Assembly: GCA_003552795.1 (NCBI GenBank)
Contig: PUOM01000079.1
Coordinates: 1 to 35,314, forward strand
Origin: Halomonas sp.
Lineage (GTDB): Bacteria; Pseudomonadota; Gammaproteobacteria; Pseudomonadales; Halomonadaceae
DNA length: 35,314 nt
Direction: 5' to 3'
Below are positions 29,979 to 35,314 of this stretch, one piece after another. Position numbers and translations under genes: made by a program. Every line of letters starts with the position of its first letter. The stretch's first letter is position 1. Under the pieces are notes generated by a model. It saw only the letters and a program-made list of their open reading frames with translations, did not search any database and had not been told where the DNA came from.

Positions 29979-32288
29979 TCAGTCCTCGTCGAAGTCCCCC
30001 TTGAACTCGGGGTTGGGCTTCGAGCGCGGGTCCTCCTCGCCGGCTCGGCTGCTCTCGCCGGAGCGGGGCTGGCCGCCGGGGCGCCCGTCGATGTCGAAGG
30101 GCTGCTGCATGACGCGCAGGTTGCCGGGAGGCGCCTCGCCCTCCTTGCCGACACCGAAGTAGAGGGTGGTGTGGGGGAAGGGGATCTCGATGCCCTTGGC
30201 GTCGAAGTGCAGCTTGACCAGGCGGTTGAAGGCGCGGCCAACGGCCCACTGGGTGCCCGGGGTGGTCTTGATGCGCACGCGGATGTTCACCGAGCTGTCG
30301 GCCAGGGCAATGACGCCGGCCACCTCCAGCGGGGCGAGGATGTTCATCTTGTGCTCCTCGTCCACCGCCAGCTCGTCGAAGGCCTCGCGCAGCGCCACGA
30401 TGGCGTCGTCGATGCTCTCCCGGTAGGCGATGCCGTACTCGCCCACGTGGTAGCCGAACTCGCGCATGTAGTTGGAGACGGTATCCACGCTGGAGAAGGG
30501 CACGATATGGTAGGTGCCGTTGAGGTCGCGGATGCCTACCGAGCGGATGCTGAGCCGCTCGGCGACCCCGGTGACGCCGCCCACCGTGACCACGTCGCCG
30601 GTGTTCATGGCGTTCTCCACCTGGATGAAGACGCCGGTGATGATGTCCTGGACCAGCTTCTGGGCGCCAAAACCGATGGCCAGGCCCAGCACACCGGCAC
30701 CGGCGATCAGCGGGCCGATATTGATGCCGATCTCCGCCAGCACGATCATCGCCGTGATGGTGACCAGGGCGATGGCCAGGGCGTTGCGGAACAGGGTCAG
30801 CAGGGTCTTGGCCCTGGCGTCGGGTTCGCCGGTGCCGGTATCCGGGTTGAGCTTGTGCTCGATCAGGCTGGCCAGCGACAGCCAAAGCCCGATGGCGAAG
30901 GCCAGGATCACCGCCACGCTGACCAGCTTGCCGACCAGGCCGCTGCCCGCGTCGGAGGCGTACCAGGCGGCCAGGTCGAAGGCGCCCCAGGCGTCGAGTA
31001 CCAGCATGATCACCAGCACCACGATGACGGTGCGGATCAGTCGCAGGGCGTTGGGCACATAGCTGTTGAGGCGCGGCTCCAGCAGCGGCAGCTTGAGTCG
31101 CAGGTCATCGGAGAGCCGAATGCGCCGGCCGATGGTCTGGGTGAGGAAGCTGGAGAGCAGCAGGCCCACCACCACGGCGGCGATGGTCTTGAGGGTGGCG
31201 AAGAGCACGAAGGGCAGGGCGTCCACCGGGCGCGTCAGGGTCACCGTCAGCACCATGACGAAGTAGGCCAGGGCGAAGAGGTGCCAGGTGCGCGCAAAGA
31301 GCTGCAGGGCGATGCGGCTGGCCGTCATGGTGGCGCGGCTGGCCTTGTCGTTGATGGCATCGCGCAGGCGCTTGCGGTTTCTGAGCACCACGATCACCGC
31401 GTAGAGGAAGGCCCCCACCATGATCAGGGTACCCAGGCCCTGCCCCACCGCCATGGAGACATAGGCGTTGACCAGCGGAACCACCACCATCAGACCGTAG
31501 CCCACCAGGCCGATCAGCCGGGCGAGCCAGCGATTCCAGTAGGAGGCCTCCGTGGCGGCGATGGGCAGCAGGCGCAGCCCCTCGTAGCGGGAGGCAAACA
31601 GCATGCGCACCGCCGCCTTGAGGAGCTCGATCACCAGGAAGGCGTTGAGGAACAGCGAGGCGCGGGTGGAGAGTTCGCCGGTCTCGCCGATGGCGAAGGT
31701 GGCGATCAGGTTGCCGCCCAGGTAGGCGAAGGCCACGACCAGCACGTCCACCACGGCGGCCAGGGCCACGCAGATCACCAGGCGCAGCACCGGCGTCAGG
31801 CCTTCACCGTTGAGGGACCACTGGCTGACGCCGGTGAACAGGGGGCGTGCCAGGCGGCGGAAAGCCACGAAGAGCAGGAAGGTGGCGACAATCACCAGCC
31901 CCAGGTTGATGGCGGCGCTGGTGAAGGCCTCGACGTCGAAGGTGCTCTCCAGGTCGCTGTCGAACATGCCGCCGACGGCGCCGACGATGGCCGTGAACTG
32001 GCTGCCGACATCGCTGGCGACCTGGCTGGTGATCTCGGCCAGCTGTCGGGGCAGCGAGAGCTGGGCCTGCTCGGCTGGCGGCGGCTCGGCGTCCGCGGCA
32101 TCCGCCGCGCCGCGCAGCTGGTCGATCAGCTGCTGGCGGGTCTGCTCGTTCTCGAGCAGGTCGGCCAGAGTGGCGTTGGCCGTCGGCTGCTCCTCGTCGG
32201 CCATCTGCGCCTGGGCCGGGCCGGCCAGCGCCAGCAGGGCGATCAGCAGCCAGCCGAGCAGCAGGGTTAGGGATCGCAGGGGATTCAC
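29979..32288 (-). CDS. Large mechanosensitive ion channel family protein (MscS domain)
   Basis: C-terminal MscS core (ITAMIVLAEIGINIGPLIAGAGVLGLAIGFGAQKLVQDIITGVFIQVENAMNTGDVVTVGG) preceded by many TM helices and a signal peptide. GTG start (VNPLRSLTLLLGW) at 32288. Confidence 0.93.
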   Translation of the reverse strand: MNPLRSLTLLLGWLLIALLALAGPAQAQMADEEQPTANATLADLLENEQTRQQLIDQLRGAADAADAEPPPAEQAQLSLPRQLAEITSQVASDVGSQFTAIVGAVGGMFDSDLESTFDVEAFTSAAINLGLVIVATFLLFVAFRRLARPLFTGVSQWSLNGEGLTPVLRLVICVALAAVVDVLVVAFAYLGGNLIATFAIGETGELSTRASLFLNAFLVIELLKAAVRMLFASRYEGLRLLPIAATEASYWNRWLARLIGLVGYGLMVVVPLVNAYVSMAVGQGLGTLIMVGAFLYAVIVVLRNRKRLRDAINDKASRATMTASRIALQLFARTWHLFALAYFVMVLTVTLTRPVDALPFVLFATLKTIAAVVVGLLLSSFLTQTIGRRIRLSDDLRLKLPLLEPRLNSYVPNALRLIRTVIVVLVIMLVLDAWGAFDLAAWYASDAGSGLVGKLVSVAVILAFAIGLWLSLASLIEHKLNPDTGTGEPDARAKTLLTLFRNALAIALVTITAMIVLAEIGINIGPLIAGAGVLGLAIGFGAQKLVQDIITGVFIQVENAMNTGDVVTVGGVTGVAERLSIRSVGIRDLNGTYHIVPFSSVDTVSNYMREFGYHVGEYGIAYRESIDDAIVALREAFDELAVDEEHKMNILAPLEVAGVIALADSSVNIRVRIKTTPGTQWAVGRAFNRLVKLHFDAKGIEIPFPHTTLYFGVGKEGEAPPGNLRVMQQPFDIDGRPGGQPRSGESSRAGEEDPRSKPNPEFKGDFDED

Positions 32289-32527
32289 GCGGTGACCTCC
32301 ATCTCTTGGCGTGTGGGCGATGGGTCGTGTCGGGGTGGGGCTAGCGGTATGTTCTCGGCATGATACTGGCTTTCCTCGTCGACCACGACCCGGGCTGTCG
32401 AGATGGCATGATGCTGTACAGTCCGTGTTCGCCCTGGGCAATCGTGTCGGGCGTCCGGCCGGTCGTGCGATACTGGCGGGACGCCGTCCGGGGGCGGTGC
32501 AGAGAGGCCGAGTGACGGGGGAGAACC

Positions 32528-32911
32528 ATGGGGATCAGTTTGCTGCTGGTGATGGCCGGTGGCGCGGCAGGGGGGATGGCACGCCTGGCGGTGGGCAATG
32601 TGGTGAGCCGGCGCCTCGGCACGGCCTTCCCCTGGGGGACTCTGGCGGTCAACCTCAGCGGTGCCCTGATCATTGGCCTGCTGGCGGGCCTTGCCGGCAT
32701 GCCGCTGCCCGGCGAGGAGCCTCGCGTGTGGTTGCTGCTGGCCATCGGAGGGCTGGGCGGCTACACCACGGTATCGTCCTTCAGTCTGCAGACCCTGACC
32801 CTCTGGCAGCAGGGCCGGCCGCGGGCGGCCCTGGCCAACGTGGCGGCGACCCTGCTGCCCGGCCTGGCCGCGGTGGCCGTCGGCGCCTGGCTGGCGGGAG
32901 GCCTGGCGTGA
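32528..32911 (+). CDS. crcB: Fluoride channel CrcB/Fluc subunit 1
   Basis: AGGAAGGMARLAVG, FPWGTLAVNLSGALIIG, GGLGGYTTVSSFSLQT. Confidence 0.92.
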   Translation: MGISLLLVMAGGAAGGMARLAVGNVVSRRLGTAFPWGTLAVNLSGALIIGLLAGLAGMPLPGEEPRVWLLLAIGGLGGYTTVSSFSLQTLTLWQQGRPRAALANVAATLLPGLAAVAVGAWLAGGLA

Positions 32912-33303
32912 TCGACTGGCGAGCCTACGCGGCGGTGGGAGCCGGCAGCGCCCTGGGCACCGGACTTCGCTACCAGATCAGCCTGCTGCTGCTGGCGCTG
33001 CCCGGCCCCTGGTTTCCCTGGGCGACTCTGGCGGTCAACGTGCTGGGCTCCTGGTTGATCGCCTTCTTTGCGGCCCTGGCCGCTGGCCGCCTGCAGGGTC
33101 GGGTGGCGCGCTGGCAGCCCTTCCTGGTTGCGGGCTTCTGCGGCGGCTTTACCACCTTCTCGCTGTTCGGCCTCGAGGTCGTCCAGCTGCTGGCCCAGGC
33201 GCGGCCGAGCGCCGCCCTGGGCTACGGCCTGGCCAGCGTGCTGCTGTGGCTGGCCGCTGCCTGGCACGGCCACGGGGTGGGGCAACGGCTGACGGCGGCC
33301 TGA
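32908..33303 (+). CDS. crcB: Fluoride channel CrcB/Fluc subunit 2
   Basis: GTG start overlapping the crcB1 stop (GTGA); GAGSALGTGLRYQIS, FPWATLAVNVLGSWLIAF, GFCGGFTTFSLFGLEV. Confidence 0.88.
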   Translation: MIDWRAYAAVGAGSALGTGLRYQISLLLLALPGPWFPWATLAVNVLGSWLIAFFAALAAGRLQGRVARWQPFLVAGFCGGFTTFSLFGLEVVQLLAQARPSAALGYGLASVLLWLAAAWHGHGVGQRLTAA

Positions 33304-33307
33304 GGAC

Positions 33308-34618
33308 TCACTCGGGGATCTGCCAGCTGTCGGGACACTCGGCACGGGGATAGAGCCGCTGGGCGGTGGTGGCGTTGCGTCGCTCGACCCACCGCGTCCT
33401 GTCGCCGTCGAGGCTGGCCAGCAGGGCATCGCCGGGATGGCGCACGGTGAGCAGGACCCCGTCGTCCTGCCGCCTCACCGCGTAGCGCGGGGCCAGTGCT
33501 GCCAGCAGTGAGTCGAGCTTCTCCGGCCGGTGGTCGACCACCAGGCGCAGGCGCAGCGCCTCGCCGTCGATCAGGTTGGCGTGCAGGCCGGCGTCGGCGA
33601 GCCGGGCGAATATCTCGGCCATCCGCGTCTCGTCCAGAAAGCCGCCATCCCGAGGGCTGACGTCGAGCAGCACCTGATCATCGCGGAGCATGCAGGCGGG
33701 CTGGCGGTCGCCTTCACCGGCCTCGGGGCCGATGATGCTCGGCGGCGCCTCGGGCTCGAGGAAGGAGCGCACCGTCAGCGGGATATCGCGGCGCTGGAGC
33801 GGTGCCAGGGTGCGCGGGTGGATCACCTTGGCGCCGTGCCAGGTCTGCTCCAGCGCCTCCGTGTAGCTCAGGCGGGAGATCTGCCGCGCATTGGTGAAGC
33901 GCCGCGGGTCGGCGTTGAAGAGCCCCGGCACGTCCTTCCAGATGGTGAGCTCTGCGGCGCCCAGGCACTCGGCGAGGATCGCCGCGCTGAAGTCGGAGCC
34001 CTCGCGGCCCAGGGTGGTCATGGCGCCGTCCGCGGTGGCGCCAATGAAGCCCTGGGTCAGCAGCAGCGACTCATCCTCGGCGGCGGTCCTGACGATACGT
34101 TCTCGGGTGGTCTCCCAGTCGATCTCGGCGGCCTGGTGGCGGTCGTCGGTGATGATCAGCTCCCGGGCGTCGCACCAGCGGGTGGGGATGCCGCTCGCGT
34201 TGAGCCAGGCGGCCAGCAGGGTGGTGGAGAGCAGTTCGCCAAAGCCCACGGTCTGGTCATAGTGGAAGGGATAGGGCGCCTTCCGATGGGCGGCGTGGGC
34301 GGCATCCAGCTCCGCCAGCCGCTGTTCCAGCGCGTCGGCCGCCGGCGAGCCCGGGCCAAACAGCGCCTCGGCCACCGCCAGGTGGTCGTGGCGAATCTCC
34401 GCCAGTCGCCGTCGATAGCTTGCCTCGTCCGGCTTCCGGGCCGCCTGCAGCAGCGCCTCCAGGGCGTTGGTGGTCTTGCCCATGGCCGAGGCGACGAGGG
34501 CCCGGGGGCGCTCGCTCTCCGGGGACAGCAGCGCCGCCAGGCGGCGGATGGCCTCGGCGTCGCCGATCGAGGCGCCGCCGAACTTGTAGACACTGCGGTG
34601 TGCGACCTGCGTCATCAC
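33308..34618 (-). CDS. Aspartate kinase (monofunctional)
   Basis: YKFGGASIGDAEAIRR; GFIGATADGAMTTLGREGSDFSAAILAECLGAAELTIWKDVPGLFNADPR. Confidence 0.9.
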   Translation of the reverse strand: MMTQVAHRSVYKFGGASIGDAEAIRRLAALLSPESERPRALVASAMGKTTNALEALLQAARKPDEASYRRRLAEIRHDHLAVAEALFGPGSPAADALEQRLAELDAAHAAHRKAPYPFHYDQTVGFGELLSTTLLAAWLNASGIPTRWCDARELIITDDRHQAAEIDWETTRERIVRTAAEDESLLLTQGFIGATADGAMTTLGREGSDFSAAILAECLGAAELTIWKDVPGLFNADPRRFTNARQISRLSYTEALEQTWHGAKVIHPRTLAPLQRRDIPLTVRSFLEPEAPPSIIGPEAGEGDRQPACMLRDDQVLLDVSPRDGGFLDETRMAEIFARLADAGLHANLIDGEALRLRLVVDHRPEKLDSLLAALAPRYAVRRQDDGVLLTVRHPGDALLASLDGDRTRWVERRNATTAQRLYPRAECPDSWQIPE

Positions 34619-34721
34619 GCACTCCCTCCACGATGGCTTTCCTCCACCTTAGAGGCCGGGGCCGCCGCGGGAAAGGGCGGCGTGCCGAGGGCGGCGCGGC
34701 TCGTCGGTTGCCAGAACGCAG

Positions 34722-34744
34722 TGAAGCCCCGCGAGGGGGCTTCA
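34722..34744. terminator. Hairpin between nspC and aspartate kinase
   Basis: TGAAGCCCC GCGAG GGGGCTTCA, 9-bp perfect stem; no clear U-tract on the minus strand. Confidence 0.55.
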
Positions 34745-34773
34745 GGGTCGTGCCAGGCCGTGCGGCAGTCGGC

Positions 34774-35314
<541 letters not shown>

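Noticed and set aside
30171-32270. 699-aa plus-strand ORF opposite the MscS-type gene
   Set aside because: Composition is G/Q/H/D/E-rich and repetitive, typical of the antisense shadow of a high-GC gene; the opposite strand encodes a clear MscS protein.
32300-32527. Fluoride riboswitch upstream of crcB
   Set aside because: A GGCGATGG string is present near 32317, but the downstream pseudoknot and GCTGATG...CCTAC parts of the consensus are not visible, and it is about 200 bp from crcB1.

Overview
The window is a high-GC gammaproteobacterial chromosome segment that looks like Halomonas/Halomonadaceae. The lineage call rests on an apparent teaABCD ectoine TRAP transporter operon plus Pseudomonas/Halomonas-like synteny. 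It is mostly ordinary core genome: a SCO pair, FKBP, teaABCD, an ABC-F ATPase, dtd, thiD, a second TRAP permease pair, dsbA/cytochrome c4/engB, HAD-xerC-DUF484-dapF-lysA-lptM, argH, hemCDXY, a large MscS-type channel, tandem crcB, an aspartokinase and a truncated nspC. I see no prophage, IS transposase, CRISPR array, rRNA or tRNA. The most interesting signals are intergenic. (1) A minus-strand Fur-box/promoter/two-hairpin/terminator unit at about 52-203 has the architecture of a RyhB/PrrF-type iron-responsive sRNA. (2) A nested inverted structure of CTGNAAG/CTTNCAG heptads at 10585-10783 contains the stop codons of both convergent flanking genes. (3) An inverted pair of GGGGYCAGACCC-type repeats at 18710-18825 resembles a REP/BIME or MITE-like element. 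Smaller observations are a strong intra-operon hairpin between teaA and teaB, a tandem crcB pair with asymmetric Phe-box motifs, and an aspartokinase beside nspC. All product calls come from reading motifs in the translations; no database search was possible.
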